The notes: generated from the letters alone by a model not told the origin. 64,000 bases of DNA from Macrostomum hystrix (GCA_950097015.1 CATNEN010000025.1:8916001-8980000), one strand, 5' to 3'. Numbered from the stretch's first letter, positions 1 through 10,984 are shown. Program-made: numbers and translations.

Positions 1-270
1 CACCTGCATCAGTTTCCGAGCGATGATGAGGTGGCAGCGCAATGGATTCGAGTGCTAGAGCTCCAGAATATGGATGTGCAGACTGCGCGAAGCCGTAGGC
101 TGAAGTTTTGCAGCCTGCACTTTAAGGACTCGGACTACCCCATCGCACCACGTGACAGGCGCTCGGCTCGGTTGAGGAAAGACGCCGTTCCATGGCCTGC
201 AACTTTCCCTCCGCGATTCAGTCAGTCGTCATTCCCTCAGTCATTCAGCCAGAATTGGTCTATGACCTAA
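1..270 (+). CDS. THAP-domain protein, unit A copy (5' end outside window)
   Basis: The frame is open from base 1 and equals the last 89 codons of the unit B copy at 23793-24140. It keeps the second half of a THAP C2CH zinc finger: a FP..D..VAAQWI stretch, the C-x2-H pair of CSLHF, and the DAVPWP motif typical of the domain's end. One difference from B and C puts Phe before the third zinc ligand (LKFCS instead of LKVCS). The frame stops soon after the finger, so no effector or transposase domain follows. Confidence 0.7.
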   Translation, partial: HLHQFPSDDEVAAQWIRVLELQNMDVQTARSRRLKFCSLHFKDSDYPIAPRDRRSARLRKDAVPWPATFPPRFSQSSFPQSFSQNWSMT

Positions 271-1043
271 ACCGAATTGTTGAGTTCACACCTCAGCAGA
301 GTTCAAACTACAGAGGGTGTCCGCAAAGCACAGAACTTACAGAACTTATTGGTAAGTTCTGTTCTTGTAGGTATCGAATTTTTACTAATTAGCGCACGTA
401 CATACGATTTAAGACATCATGAGAAAAAAATTAAACGTTGGGCTGGTTTTCAGTAGATAATGCATCGTTGATTTAGCTCGTAAAGCAATAATATTTAACG
501 TCAAGAAGCAGACAGACATAATAAAACAAACGCGCAGGATAAGTATTGGAAAAATTCTCTGAATGGGTATAGCAAATAATATAATTCAGTTGGTAAAAAT
601 AACAGTGTGCTGCAATGAAGGTGTTGCAGTCAGTTCAGTTCAGGAGCTGTTTGTCCGTATCTGCATTGCAATCAATTAATAATTTCCGGGTTTGTTAGAA
701 AAGAGTCAGATCCTAATCCTAACGAGGTAATGACACTCGCTCACAAAAGAACTATTAATTAAAATAATGTGATATAAAAATTCTATGTTTTAAAAGCACA
801 AGCGATTAAAATAGTATATTTCAAGACATTCTTGCAGTTTAGGGAGTAAATAAGTTAAAATGAAGCATTATAGTTAAACGATTCGAACATTACATCAACC
901 TTACATATGAACACTTGTAGCACATTGGAAACACTTTAGGCGATAGTACATTCATAGTAAGCTTCTTATAGTACGAGTAGTTTCATCAGGGATCGAGAGA
1001 AATCACAAAACTCAGTCTTGCAATTCGATTGCCTGTAATAGAA
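271..1043. other. AT-rich non-coding DNA downstream of THAP frame
   Basis: No gene seen. A donor-like ggtaagt lies at about 350 just beyond the THAP stop, and a short second frame (192-392) overlaps it, so a different splicing of this region cannot be excluded. The same DNA occurs at 24141-24913 and 44479-45251. Confidence 0.5.
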
Positions 1044-1531
1044 GGTAATGAGGCAATGTTCTACTTCCGTTCGTTATATTATTTTTTTGTTTGCAAACGA
1101 CAGATAACGACAAAAAAACAAGTTTAACGGTAACAAAAAGTCGTAGTTTGGTCAGACAGTTCTGAAAAGTCTTGGTCAGTCTTTCTTCTTTCAAACCGGG
1201 TAAGTGCCTAATCCAGTAGAGGAGGCGACCGAAGCTATTCTTGGGGTATAGACAGCGCCATAAGAATTCTTCGAAGTGGCTTTCGAATAGAGCAGCACTC
1301 GTGCCATGCATTTGACGCAGCTTGGCCTTCGCAAAATCTTCAGCTGCAGAATTCTGTGCCTTAGCTTCCTGTTTCCCCATATTTGCCAGATTTTGCCATA
1401 GACATAGATCCAAGTGTCAAGTCACGGCAAAGCCACGTCAGCACAACTTTTCAAACTCAGAATGCACGTGTGGCACGAATTCAGACGAAAAAATAATATA
1501 ACGAACGGAAGTAGAATATTGCCGGTAATGA
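1044..1531 (-). mobile_element. Merlin-like DNA transposon remnant (472 bp), unit A
   Basis: The element spans 1052-1523 and is flanked by an 8-bp target-site duplication GGTAATGA (1044-1051 and 1524-1531). Terminal inverted repeats are about 36 bp with one mismatch and begin GGCAAT. The minus strand encodes a transposase tail with MHGTSAALFESHFEEFLWR followed by a conserved Leu/Trp segment. That resembles the C-terminal end of ISXO2/IS1016-like DDE transposases found in Merlin elements, which make 8-9 bp duplications. Unit C has the empty site with one GGTAATGA. The element is internally deleted, so non-autonomous. The superfamily assignment is inference; the ends and empty site are read directly. 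Confidence 0.8.
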
Positions 1532-2214
1532 ACATAGTATAGAATGAAAACTGTCTCGCAATCCTTGGAAAATGTTTAAATTTTACATTTTCCTAGAATT
1601 ATAAATCCGATTCTCAGCGATCTGCAGTTAAAAATTTTCGAATTACTGATAGGCATCGTTAATAAATAGTAACTTCGCTATAATTGAAGTGCGTCAAAGT
1701 TATTCGTTAAATATTTCCGATTGACGTAAGTTTAATTATAGGTAATTGTTACCAATTCTTTCTACTTAGTGTTAATCGCTAAATAAAATGCGCAAGTCAT
1801 TCTTTAAATTCTAAAATATTCTAAAAATGTATGACAATACCCTCCGTTACTAACGCTTAATAAATGACATACAAAACTTTAATTCTAAAATTAATTGAAA
1901 ATTAATCAAATTAAATATTTTTTTATTATGAAAATTATAATTTACTAAAGATTAGACTAAAATATTTACAATTAATGGGCTTTTAATATAAACTTAAGTT
2001 TTGTTTATTATTAAACGATTTTACCCGCCAATGTCCTGAAAATGAAGCGAGGTATGTTGCCCTGCTCCTCGAGTTGGGCTCCAGCTAAGTAAGAAAACTA
2101 TACTCATACTCATGAGAAGATAAAAACATGAATTAGCTTCCCAAACGGAAATCCTAAATGAATGTCAGTGCCAGTCCTCGACAAGGTGGCAGGTGTTCAA
2201 TGTGTTCTTCATCT
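1532..2214. other. AT-rich non-coding DNA
   Basis: Strongly AT-rich with runs of taa and tta. No coding frame, RNA or repeat recognised. It lies downstream of the bestrophin stop codon in bestrophin sense, so in unit C (45260-45938) it would include that gene's 3' untranslated region. An aataaa-type polyadenylation signal is plausible but not pinpointed. Confidence 0.4.
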
Positions 2215-2529
2215 TCATGGACTCGCCGGTGGCATCTGGCGACGCCGGAGTCGCTCCGTCGCCGCTTCGTCGTCGCCGCCGTTGCAGCAGGCCAGGATGC
2301 GACGCCGCAGACGTTCGCGCCGAGTTCGGCCAGTCAGCACGAAGGGCCGCAGCGAATCGTCTGGCGCCGGGGGTGGCACCACGTTGAACTCGAGTTCAGC
2401 TGCCGCCAGGTAGTCGTGCATGTTGTCGCTCTCGCTGCCTGGTGACTTCTTCAGCCACTCCATGGACGGCTCGCTCAGGCCCTCCGGGTAGCGGGGCGCC
2501 GACTGGCCCTCCACGCAGCGAGATGAGAT
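2215..2529 (-). pseudogene. Orphan bestrophin last exon, unit A
   Basis: Copy of the terminal coding exon of bestrophin 1 (unit C 45939-46253). It opens after a ttccag acceptor and encodes [17 protein letters not shown] through to a stop after QMPPASP. It differs from the functional copy by Arg for His in the APHYPEG segment. The upstream exons needed to make a channel are absent from this unit, so it is an orphan 3' fragment. Confidence 0.75.
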
Positions 2530-2723
2530 CTGGAACAGAGGCGGAGGATGAAGCATTTCATTAAGTTCTGGCATCGCGTTAGCAGTAGAAAGACCATTGG
2601 GTTGTTTCAGTTTGCCCACATTTTTCTTTTTTCTGCATCCGCCAAAATATTCAACCAATCACCATGAAGTCCAGAGCTAAAAGTTTCCACTCTATTCGAT
2701 GAAACAACTTCCATAATCACAAA

Positions 2724-2880
2724 GGGGCGAATTCCCTGTGGTCTTCCCCAGGGGCGAATTCCCTGTGGTCTTCCCCAGGGGCGAATTCCCTGTGGTCTTC
2801 CCCAGGGGCGAATTCCCTATGGTCTTCCCCAGGGGCGAATTTCCTGTGGTCTTCCCCAGGGGCGAATTCCCTGTGGTCTA
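2724..2880. repeat. 27-bp minisatellite in bestrophin intron, unit A
   Basis: About six copies of a 27-bp unit containing ggggcgaattccctgtggtc. The array lies between the two orphan bestrophin exons. Copy number varies: about ten in unit B and six in unit C, accounting for the 108-bp length difference between A and B here. Confidence 0.95.
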
Positions 2881-3063
2881 CTGTTAATGTCGAGTCTCTG
2901 AATGCCTAGGAATCGATTGGTTTCTAAAAATAGTTGCATTTCTTAAAGCCGTGCAGTTGCAAAGACGCATTCTATTCAGTAATATTTTAATTTGTACGAT
3001 TACATTCTTTACATTTCAAGCAACAACTCTTCTAATTTCAAAGTGTAGCAGTGCTCAGCTCAC

Positions 3064-3171
3064 CTCCAGGTTGTAGTCCAGAATCTCGGACGTGTGAAAA
3101 TCTTCGTCATCGTCTCCGAAGGGATTCATAACGCACATAGCCACCTTGAGCCAGCCCATCAGAAAGAGGAA
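3064..3171 (-). pseudogene. Orphan bestrophin penultimate exon, unit A
   Basis: A 108-nt exon (36 codons, phase 0 at both ends) between a ggccag acceptor and a gtgagc donor. It encodes [20 protein letters not shown] followed by DDEDF, the bestrophin calcium-clasp region. The duplication edge lies 23 bp upstream in bestrophin sense, so no further channel exons precede it. Confidence 0.8.
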
Positions 3172-3194
3172 CTGGCCAATTTAGAAAAAAAGTT

Positions 3195-3750
3195 CGCTCA
3201 GTCGGCCACACTGACCGTGCTGTCCCCTAGACTCAATCAGCAGCTAGACGAGCTCTACGAAAAGGTCAACGGCGCGGCGGGTTGCGTCGCCCTGGACGCC
3301 GTTCAACGCAGTCCACGCTGGGAGCTGGTTCGCCTGCCGCCTGCTATTTTTGTTGCTAGCCATTCGCAGCATCAGCAGCCTCAGCAGCTTCAGCCGCATT
3401 ACAATAGTCTTCAGCACACGCATCATTCAGATGTTCAGTTTCCTGATTCTCAGCTGCAGCAATTGCAACAGCAGCAGCAGCATCAACAGCAGCATCAGCA
3501 GCAGCAGCTGCCAATTCCTTCGCCGCGCATTCTATGGCAAGGCACTTTCGAGTTTACCAAATCCGCCACCAGAATGTCCTTCCAGCTGCCAGTTCGCTTC
3601 GTGGAGATTCTGTCGGCGCCTGATCAGCCGCCAAATCCTTGGAGCTTTCATCATTTTGAGCAGAACAAGCAAACCGCCAGTTGTGCAATTCTAAAGCCGG
3701 AACTTCATCCCACTGTCGAGGATCACTTTCGCAAATATCCCAGCTTGTAG
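3195..3750 (+). pseudogene. 5'-truncated Gln/His-rich 3' exon of an unrecognised gene, unit B
   Basis: Coding-like frame cut at its 5' side by the duplication junction and ending in TAG at 3748-3750. It reads LDELYEKVNGAAGCVALD, then a Gln/His-rich tract (about 3430-3510), then ILWQGTFEFTKSATR and ASCAILKPELHPTVEDHF. A splice-acceptor-like cccctag at about 3231 suggests the true exon starts there. The frame upstream of 3195 is bestrophin antisense and is an accident of the junction. I do not recognise the family; the WQG segment after a Q-rich tract recalls domains such as SPOC or MED25/PTOV only loosely. Units B and C are identical in protein sequence here. Confidence 0.5.
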
Positions 3751-4679
3751 AGTGCAGAATTACGGTACTATTTATTTTAACCAATCATGCGCTAACTACT
3801 CTACTGATCCGCTTAGTAGTATTTTTAGAAAATGCGAATTAGAAAACATACGCTCGTACAAGTACAACATGTGATTCATTTTACCAAAAAATGAGAATCG
3901 AATCAATCAAAAATCATGTGACTACTATTAATAGTATCCAATCAATTTTTATGTCATAAGCAACCAGCGATCCCACCAATCATGTTACCCAAAATCAATC
4001 AAAAGGTCAAGAAAGCGATAATCCATCTTTTTGCGCTTCTACTAGTTTAGTTGTAAAAAAGTCTAACCTCTCAAGTTGTCAAGCGTTGACCCAGACTTTT
4101 TGACACCATTTTGACACCTGTACTTTAAACGCACTCATCGAACCCGAGAGGGTCCGATTCTCTATAAATACAAGAGCTCCGAAGCGAGCCCAGATTCAGA
4201 GTCTCGCCGAGACGAGCAGAGTCTCGCAGAAAAGAGAAAACGGAGAGTCTGAAGTGGATTGGACTCCAGGTCCAAGACTTGTGGTAAGAGTTCCCTGATT
4301 TATCCTAATTAATTAATTATTAGCTTTCTTGATCTAAGTTAAACCTCTCCGAGTAATCGTTAAACCAACGATTACAGCGTAATCACAGACGTGTGATTAT
4401 ATTGAATATATTACAAAGGGTGAGCGCCAGACTCGTGGTAAAACCTACCAGGGCTGGTAAGAAGGAACACACTCCACAAGTGACTATTGGTTAACCGACA
4501 TCAACGATAAATCAGAATCAGGAAGATTCTGATTTATTCCTAAATTCCTAAAAGAGAAACAAGGAACTTATCAAGCTTTTATCGGGTGCGAATTGTTCCC
4601 ATCAATGGGGAAGATGTGCAGCACTTGTTGGACACTTTTGGATCCTGTGTGAGTCTTCAGAGCTTTAGTTCCAGCAACT
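3751..4679. other. Non-coding region after Gln/His-rich exon
   Basis: No gene. It contains several atcaatca-type short repeats, a promoter-like block near 4161 (listed separately) and TA-rich DNA. The same region occurs at 27729-28657. Confidence 0.4.
4161..4200 (+). promoter_or_regulatory. TATA-box promoter-like block (possible LTR promoter), unit B
   Basis: A clean TATA motif (tctataaata, 4161-4170) is followed about 25-30 bp later by cagattcagagtctcg, a plausible initiator region, and by several gagtctcg-type short repeats. No host gene starts downstream. BEL/Pao coding debris lies on the same strand from about 6430, so this may be a relic LTR promoter. That link is inference; no matching second LTR was found. 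Confidence 0.35.
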
Positions 4680-5245
4680 AAGAGAGAGAGAGAGTAGGGT
4701 GAGGATATGAGAGAGTAGGGTAAGGATATGAGAGAGTAGGGTGAGGATATGAGAGAGTAGGTAAGGATATGAGAGAGTAGGGTGAGGATATGAGAGAGTA
4801 GGGTGAGGATATGAGAGAGTAGGGTGAGGATATGAGAGAGTAGGGTGAGGATATGAGAGAGTAGTGTGAGGATATGAGAGAGTAGGGTGAGGATATGAGA
4901 GAGTAGGGTGAGGATATGAGAGAGTAGGGTGAGGATATGAGAGAGTAGGGTGAGGATATGAGAGAGTAGGGTGAGGATATGAGAGAGTAGTGTGAGGATA
5001 TGAGAGAGTAGGGTGAGGATAGAGTAGGGTGAGGATATGAGAGAGTAGGGTGAGGATAGAGTAGAGTGAGGATATGAGAGAGTAGGGTCAGGATATGAGA
5101 GAGTAGGGTGAGGATAGAGTAGGGTGAGGATATGAGAGAGTAGGGTGAGGATATGAGAGAGTAGGGTGAGGATATGAGAGAGTAGGGTGAGGATATGAGA
5201 GAGTCGGGTGAGGATATGAGAGAGTAGGGTGAGGATATGAGAGAA
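4680..5245. repeat. 21-bp minisatellite, unit B
   Basis: About 27 copies of a 21-bp unit built on gagagagtagggtgaggat, with several shortened copies that lack tatgaga. Despite the TAGGGT-like core it is not a telomere repeat, because the period is 21 bp and variants spread through the array. Unit C has a shorter version at 28658-29182. Confidence 0.95.
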
Positions 5246-5364
5246 TTGTGTGTTTGGATATGATAGTAGCGTGAATATGTAAGATCGAACGTGTTTTAAG
5301 ATAAGCGCTACAACGCTTACTAAATCCTGAACCGCCGCCAGATGGCCCTAGTCTACAGTGAGCT

Positions 5365-5785
5365 GCTTGAAGTTTTCTTTCCTGAAGTTTTCTTTCCTGA
5401 AGTTTTCTTCCCTGAAGTTTTCTTTCCTGAAGTTTTCTTCCCTGAAGTTTTCTTTCCTGAAGTTTTCTTTCCTAAAGTTTTTTTTTCCAGAGTTTCTCTT
5501 TCCTAAACCACTGGGTGCCCACCCACCCACCTGTCTAATTAACCTGGCTGCCCAACCACCTGTCTAATTAACCTGGCTGCCCACATAACTGTCTAATTAA
5601 CCTGCCCACCCACCCACCTGTCTAATTAACCTGGCTGCCCACATAACTGTCTAATTAACCTGATTTATCTATCTAATCAACTTAGCTACCCACCCACTTA
5701 CCTATCTACTTGCATACCTACCTGCCTGCTTACCTACCTACCTACCTACCTACCTACCTACCTACCTACCTACCCACCTACCCAT
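5365..5785. repeat. Composite simple repeats upstream of helicase exon, unit B
   Basis: Three arrays in a row. About nine copies of a 15-bp unit gaagttttctttcct occupy 5368-5500. Degenerate units containing ctgtctaattaacctg occupy about 5525-5665. A tetranucleotide run (ccta)n ends at about 5780. The last runs into the ccatcag acceptor of the MOV10-like exon, so it acted as a pyrimidine-rich intron end. Unit C matches at 29306-29725. Confidence 0.9.
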
Positions 5786-5788
5786 CAG

Positions 5789-6319
5789 GTGATTCTGGCC
5801 GGCGACCCGTAGCAGCTGGGCCCAGTGGTCCAATCAACCTGGGCACTGAAGTTCGGCCTAGGCGAGTCCCTGCTCCACCGCCTCATAGAGACCTCGCCGG
5901 CCTACGCCCGACGTCCCGGTCGCTATCCGGACGACGGCTACGATCCCCTGCTGGTGACGAAACTGCTGCAGAACTACCGCAGCCAATCCGCACTGCTCAC
6001 AGTCTACTCCGACCTGTTCTACCATTCCGAATTGATTCCGCGAGTGGATCCCGCGGCCGGCAATCGGTTCCTGACCTGGCCCAGCCTGCCGAATCCCCAA
6101 GTGCCGCTGCTATTTCACGGCGTCATCGGCGAGGACCGGCGCGAAGGCGACTCGCCGTCATGGTTCAATCCGGCCGAGGCTGTGCTGGTGGTTCGCTACG
6201 TCATCAACCTGCTGGCGCTTTGGCCGCATCTCGGCGACGCCAACGACGGCATGGGCGTGGTCACGCCGTACAGGAAGCAGGCCGAGAAGATCCGATCGCT
6301 GCTATTTGCCGATCGCTGA
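5789..6319 (+). pseudogene. MOV10-like RNA helicase exon with in-frame stop, unit B
   Basis: After the ccatcag acceptor the frame reads VILAGDP, then TAG (5810-5812), then QLGPVV. It continues through LLHRLIE, LLQNYRSQSALL and GMGVVTPYRKQAEKIR to a stop at 6319. These are the SF1 helicase motifs III (GDPxQLGP), IV/V (NYRS) and VI-like (VVTPYRKQ) in the order seen in MOV10/Armitage helicases, which act on RNA in silencing and transposon control. The stop replaces the residue that is normally Lys or Arg in the motif. Only this one exon is present, so it is a gene fragment. Unit C carries the same stop, which therefore predates the B/C split. Confidence 0.8.
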
Positions 6320-6429
6320 GGTTGGCAAGGGAGCTACCGCATTGGCAAAAAGGTGGTACAAGATTGTGAACGACTTGTCAGTCTGCCAAAGCCTTCGCTT
6401 TCGACCTTGGCAGTCCAATCTTGAAACTA

Positions 6430-6792
6430 TTTCTAGAAAGGGCCTGCGGGCAAGGTGTACTGCACCTACTGTGGATTAGGGCACAGGTCAGAAGCGTGCA
6501 ACAAGGTTGCCACGGCTACTATAGCCGCCGGACCTTCCTGCAACAAGAGAATCGCTGTTTTCGTTGCTTGCGCACAGGCCATTGGCTTCGCATGTGCAAT
6601 GACTCACGAAAGTGCAGAAACTGCGGAGGAGCTCATCACGTGAGCATTTGCATCCCTACCGCTCATAAACCTAAAACTAGCGATCGGCACATACATGTAG
6701 CTCAAAATGAAGGCGGGAAAAGGGGAAAAGACCCATGTCACGTGACAAGTGTCTACCGACCTCCGCAGAGCAGACAGATGCATCGCTTGTGA
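6430..6792 (+). mobile_element. BEL/Pao retrotransposon gag zinc-knuckle fragment, frameshifted (unit B)
   Basis: The translation contains VYCTYCGLGHRSEACNKV, then RRTFLQQENRCFRCL..GHWLRMC and RKCRNCGGAHHVSIC. This is the triple CCHC-type zinc-knuckle arrangement of BEL/Pao gag proteins. Unit B has two extra bases (tatagccgcc against tagccgcc near 6519) that break the frame; unit C keeps one open frame. The fragment follows the helicase exon and is separated from the pol fragment by unrelated repeats. Confidence 0.75.
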
Positions 6793-7670
6793 GGCAGTGA
6801 ATAAATTAGGACTTTTTTCATTTTAAATTCCCGCCACTTTTCCTCACGCGCTAGCTAAATATCGTGATCTCACGCAGTGCTCTTTGTTCGTAATATTCGC
6901 TCTCAAGTGGAAACATGCACCCACCCCAATTTCTTTGTATATATATATAGAGGAAAATATAAATGCGATCTTCAACCTGCTCCCTCGCTCCCCAGTCATA
7001 CCAATAACACTGGTTAAACCTACTATACGTTCTCGACGAAATATAAGCGATTAAACTTCCTAACTCTTTTCCTGTTTCGCTATTAAATAGACCGAGTTCC
7101 TTAGTTATTTTCCTAATAAAAGGAAAACAGTTAAAGATACCTTTGCCTTCCCAATCCTCTGCCAAAGATCTCTGGTCGGCCTTCTTTACCAAAACCCACC
7201 CTATTATATGATCCCTTTGAAATACCAATATACCGTCCTAAAATCCCGTCCAAAAGTCCACCTGAAGTCTATCTGAAGTCCACCTAAAAGTTCCCTAAAT
7301 ACCCCCTGAAGTCCCTAAACTCCGCCTTTATCCCTCATGAGACTGTACTAATCCCGGACCCCATAGAGGAAAGTAAGTGAGAGCGCGAAGGACGTTCACC
7401 AGGCAACTTCAATCCATCCTGATACGCCCCACGGACTGTGTGCCCCAGATCAGTGACCTTAGCCCTCGTGCCAGCAGCAGTAAATTCCGCTCCCATTGTT
7501 AGTAGCTAGTGTCTTGCCGCTCGGGCATTAGCGCTACCTTAGGTATAGCCCGAACAGCGTGGAAAATACCTATTCTCACCCTCATAACTTACGCTACCAT
7601 CCCCCCCAAATACTCAGCTCACCAATCCCAAATCCAACAAATAGAGAGAGAGCTGAGAGGTCTGCTACAC
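6793..7670. other. Non-coding region between BEL/Pao fragments
   Basis: No convincing gene. A minus-strand frame at 6851-7228 has no recognisable motif. At 7250-7320 there are short degenerate repeats of the type aagtccacctgaagtc. It is duplicated at 30731-31610. Confidence 0.35.
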
Positions 7671-7674
7671 TTGA

Positions 7675-7957
7675 AATATTGAAAAAAACTTATTGTTTCA
7701 TTATAAGGTTCAATATTCGCATAAAATAACCCAAGCCCAATAGTCTGCGGCAGAGTTTTTCGAAACTAATCAGCAGGCCCAGTCAAATAGGGAATTCGTT
7801 TTAACAACAAACCTATACCCTTATACCCTTACCTAAACCATAATTAACACTAAACCGAAACCAAAACCGAAACCGAAACCTAACGTTGTGACTGATTGTG
7901 TGAGTACACTTGCCCTGCGAGCAAACCTAGCGTGAGTGACCTTATACACAAAAATCG
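7675..7957 (+). repeat. Dispersed repeat R1 with telomere-like internal tract, unit B
   Basis: The repeat starts near aatattcgcataaaata, includes aatagtctgcggcagag and ends near gtgagtgaccttatacac. The middle is a tandem tract of aaccga- and cctaaa-like hexamers. A diverged copy lies at 18005-18345, where the tract is instead cctaaa/ccctaa-like, and unit C has one at 31614-31885. This is a dispersed family seen in two unrelated places inside unit B. Confidence 0.7.
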
Positions 7958-8475
7958 GGACTTCTAAAGCGATAGAAACGCTGTGGCTAAGAGTGTCGGC
8001 TTGACTGTGGACAATGTCGAAGGCACTTTCTGAAGTCTGTTTGGTGGGCGCTTTTACTCATAATTTTTTATTGGCTAACAATTAATTAACAATTAATTAA
8101 TAATTAATTAATAATTAATTAACAATTAATTAACAATTAATTATCAATTAATTAACAATTAATTAACAATTAATAAATTAAGCAGCTCATAAAAACAAAA
8201 ATGTTTTTACGATCGTTTATTCCCGGTCTCCGAAGGAAGGAAAACCGAAATTGTCATTTTTTTGTTTTTAGTTGAAATCTAAAATAATCGGTAATACATG
8301 CTGAAGAAGCAGAAGTGCCCCATTGTCAGTCGACCTTTCGAACCCCCGCGCGTGCGCGTATCTAGTTTGTAATTGCGATCCCCGCGACCCAGTTCCTGTA
8401 TTCCCATGTTTTACTTCTCTGTTTAGTAGTAATTGGTGATGGAGCTAATGATATATTGATAAAGGTTCCCCAATT
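7958..8475 (+). repeat. Dispersed repeat R2, left copy, unit B
   Basis: Starts at tcgggacttctaaagcg and ends at caattaag. It matches 16018-16462 closely, apart from an added (aattaattaac)n microsatellite at about 8085-8175. The pair flanks the CUB/mucin gene as direct repeats about 8 kb apart. The ends are not TG...CA, so it is not an ordinary LTR. Unit C has the same pair at 31886-32405 and 39995-40436. Confidence 0.8.
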
Positions 8476-9160
8476 AAGTTCATCACTTAAAAGACAGTCT
8501 ACGTCTACGCTCAACGACTCAAATCCAGCGTCAGCTACTGGCTCCTCGGTCACGGCGTGTGCCACTCGAGATGAATAGAAAGTGTCCGATTCATCGACGA
8601 GCTTGTCCCACAGCTTTACAGCGACAATGTTTGTTAGTAGTAACCCATCTGTTGCCCTTCCTGTCGCCAAGGCTATTTCGCTCAGTACTGACGGTCAACG
8701 AGAACTTCTATAGTCCGAGTCTTGTTGGACACGGCTAGCAATAGGTCATACATCAGGAAGGATGTGTGTGAACTCTGAAACATCGAGTCCGCCACAACTG
8801 AATCATTGACGGTGTCGACCTTTACAGGTATCAATACCACAATTGCATCAGGTAGCGTCTCAGTCTCAATTCGAAAAATCGATTCACACTAAGTTCTGAA
8901 ATTGCGTGCTAATTTTGTCAAAGAGATCTGCGAGCCTCAGCGCTCAGTCTTAGTGAACGAATTCCCTCACCTGAACGGCTTGGACTTAGCGGATCCGTAC
9001 GACCCTCGTGATGCAAGCACCGATCTCAATCCTAATTGGCGCTGATCACTACTACGATATTGTCGGTGGTAAAGTCGTTCGTGGGTGTGAGGGACCGGCG
9101 GCTGCGTCGTCCAATCTGGGATTCGTTCTCTGTGGACCAGTGAAACTTAAAGAGAAAATG
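8476..9160 (+). mobile_element. Degenerate BEL/Pao pol fragment (aspartic protease and DUF1758 region), unit B
   Basis: Broken frames give AISLSTDGQRELL, then LLDTASNRSYIRKDVCE, then FPHLNGLDLADPYD, then ISILIGADHYYDIVGGKVV and NLGFVLCGPVK. The LLDTAS block is in the position of the retropepsin D-(S/T)-G motif but reads D-T-A. The IGADHYYDIV block is typical of the BEL/Pao region between protease and reverse transcriptase. Several frameshifts make it dead. It abuts repeat R2 on its left. Unit C has the same fragment at 32406-33089. Confidence 0.7.
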
Positions 9161-9294
9161 TCTAGTCGCTCTAGTAGATTAAAAATTCATTCGCTTATCC
9201 ACTCTCTTATCCGAGTTCAACTGGTATTCGTATTAATTCATTTCGCCTTTGTTGTTGGTATATTTTTCACATAATCTCCATTACTACAAGTAAT

Positions 9295-9440
9295 CTCTGC
9301 ATTAATTGCATTCTCGGCATTAATCTCTGCATTAATTGCATTCTCTGCATTAATCTCTGCATTAATCTCTGCATTAATCTCTGCATTAATTGCATTCTCT
9401 GCATTAATCTCTGCATTAATTGCATTAATCTCTGCATTAA
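9295..9440. repeat. Simple repeat of attaatctctgc units, unit B
   Basis: Alternating units of attaatctctgc and attaattgcattctctgc, about 146 bp. Copy at 33224-33369 in unit C. Confidence 0.95.
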
Positions 9441-10984
9441 GAAAGAAAAATCTAAAGCCTGAGGACAGGTCGCTGACTAGCTATTGTAATTTGTAACAGA
9501 GTATGATGAGCTGACATTAATAATTGTATTCAGAAATGGACTACAAGTCAAAAAACTAAAAAATACCCAGCGGGAAAGCCTACCTCGAATCTAGCTGAAT
9601 GTAACTCTAGTTTTTAGGATAGGCTTGAATTTTCTTTTTAGTGCATCAAAATCATGCACCAAAAAATCGTTCAGTTTCAAAAAAATCGGCCAAACAAAAT
9701 TTTAACTTAAAATAGCAAGAATAAGTCTAGTTATATTCTAGCTATATAGTGTCTGTCGTTTTTCGAGAAAACTATTTTTTGTTTTAAAATATTTTCATAG
9801 CACAGAATAACAAAACTTTACAATAATATTTTTGTTCTTACGCGAAACAAAGTGTGGGTTGTAAAATAGCAATCTCTTAATTAAGTATGATAATAAAAAA
9901 GAAAAAATTGAAACGTCTTACCATTGGTACAGTCCATTTTTTAACTTTTCTTGTGTTCTCGCGCGCCGACTAACTAGCAAGCCTACATTTTATACTATAG
10001 ATTTGACTGGTTCCTAAGTCTCGCTTTTTTGTGGAAATTACCAAGGTACGGAAATGTTAAAACCTCTATCAGAACGTTTACAACTCTTATGTGTTTCTTT
10101 CTCATTTTGAACTTTTTATTATTACTTATTTCGATACAGCAATATGTACAATATAATGTTGTAGGTAATGCTAATGTAGCTATTTAGCTGGTCAATCAAA
10201 GCACTTTGCTGAGTTTTTTAATCAGAATATACATTTCAACTAGCTAAGCTAATATACAAATCAACGAAAATATACAAATCAGTTCCTTTAAAAGTATTTC
10301 GAGTTAGTGACGTGACATTTTTAAAAGAAATGTTTATTTAAATTGAACTATTTTAAGAAGATAGATTATAAATTGTATTAGGAATTTAAGGGATTTAGTT
10401 TCATTAATTTTAACTCTTCAAAAAATACACACAGTAGAAACTCGAATTATTTTATGCATTGATCCCAGGAAGGAAGTATTAGAGCAAACAAAAAGCAGTT
10501 GCTAATATAGCTATCCAACCCTTTTCCTGAATTCAAAAGGAAATCAATAAAATTATTTGAAATCTTTGAAAGTGAAATATCCAAACTTATTTTGTCAGAA
10601 GAGATAACCAGAAAAACAATTCTCTTTTAGCTTAGCATCATTTTATATAATTAATATCTTTAATAACGCTTTTATATTCACTTTTTTATGGAAATCAAAT
10701 ATAATTATTCATGTACAACTTAGTAGTCTAGCCTTTTCACTAGAATTCATGATGCAATAATTATTGGAATCGGCATTCAGCCAGCCAAGAATTTAACCTT
10801 TTTTGGCCTCTCATTAAATGCATTAGGCAAACTCGTTTTTCGAATATTTAATACCTTTAGAATAAAGGCACATTGTCGAAAATGTCAAGGTGTCTTGCGA
10901 GTAACATTTGGACTGTTTAGAAAAAAACACGACCAATTTTGGTTGAGGCATGCAGCCTGTAGAGCGACGTTCGACAGACAGACA
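9441..10984. other. AT-rich non-coding DNA
   Basis: No gene, RNA or mobile element recognised. In unit C (33370-34931) there is an 18-bp insertion near 33574 that duplicates a neighbouring tgcacc/tgcatc motif. Confidence 0.4.

Larger units (their letters stand above)
1..3194. repeat. Segmental duplication unit A (right end only)
   Basis: This is the right-hand end of a tandemly repeated unit of about 24 kb. Base 1 corresponds to 23871 in unit B and 44209 in unit C, and the sequence then runs almost base for base with those copies. It contains part of a THAP frame, a Merlin-like insertion, AT-rich DNA and two orphan bestrophin exons on the minus strand. The unit ends after the motif gaaaaaaagtt, where unit B starts abruptly. 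Confidence 0.95.

Noticed and set aside
1012-1413. 133-aa minus-strand frame as a host gene
   Set aside because: Most of it lies inside the transposon with exact ends and an empty site in unit C; it is a transposase remnant running into flanking DNA.
3094-3194. 5' part of the 218-aa plus-strand frame as a true N-terminus
   Set aside because: It is antisense to a bestrophin exon and ends exactly at the duplication junction; unit C at 46820-46919 shows the same bases without the downstream frame.
4680-5245. Telomeric array because of tagggt motifs
   Set aside because: The period is 21 bp and the motif is gagagtagggtgaggatat, not a telomere hexamer.
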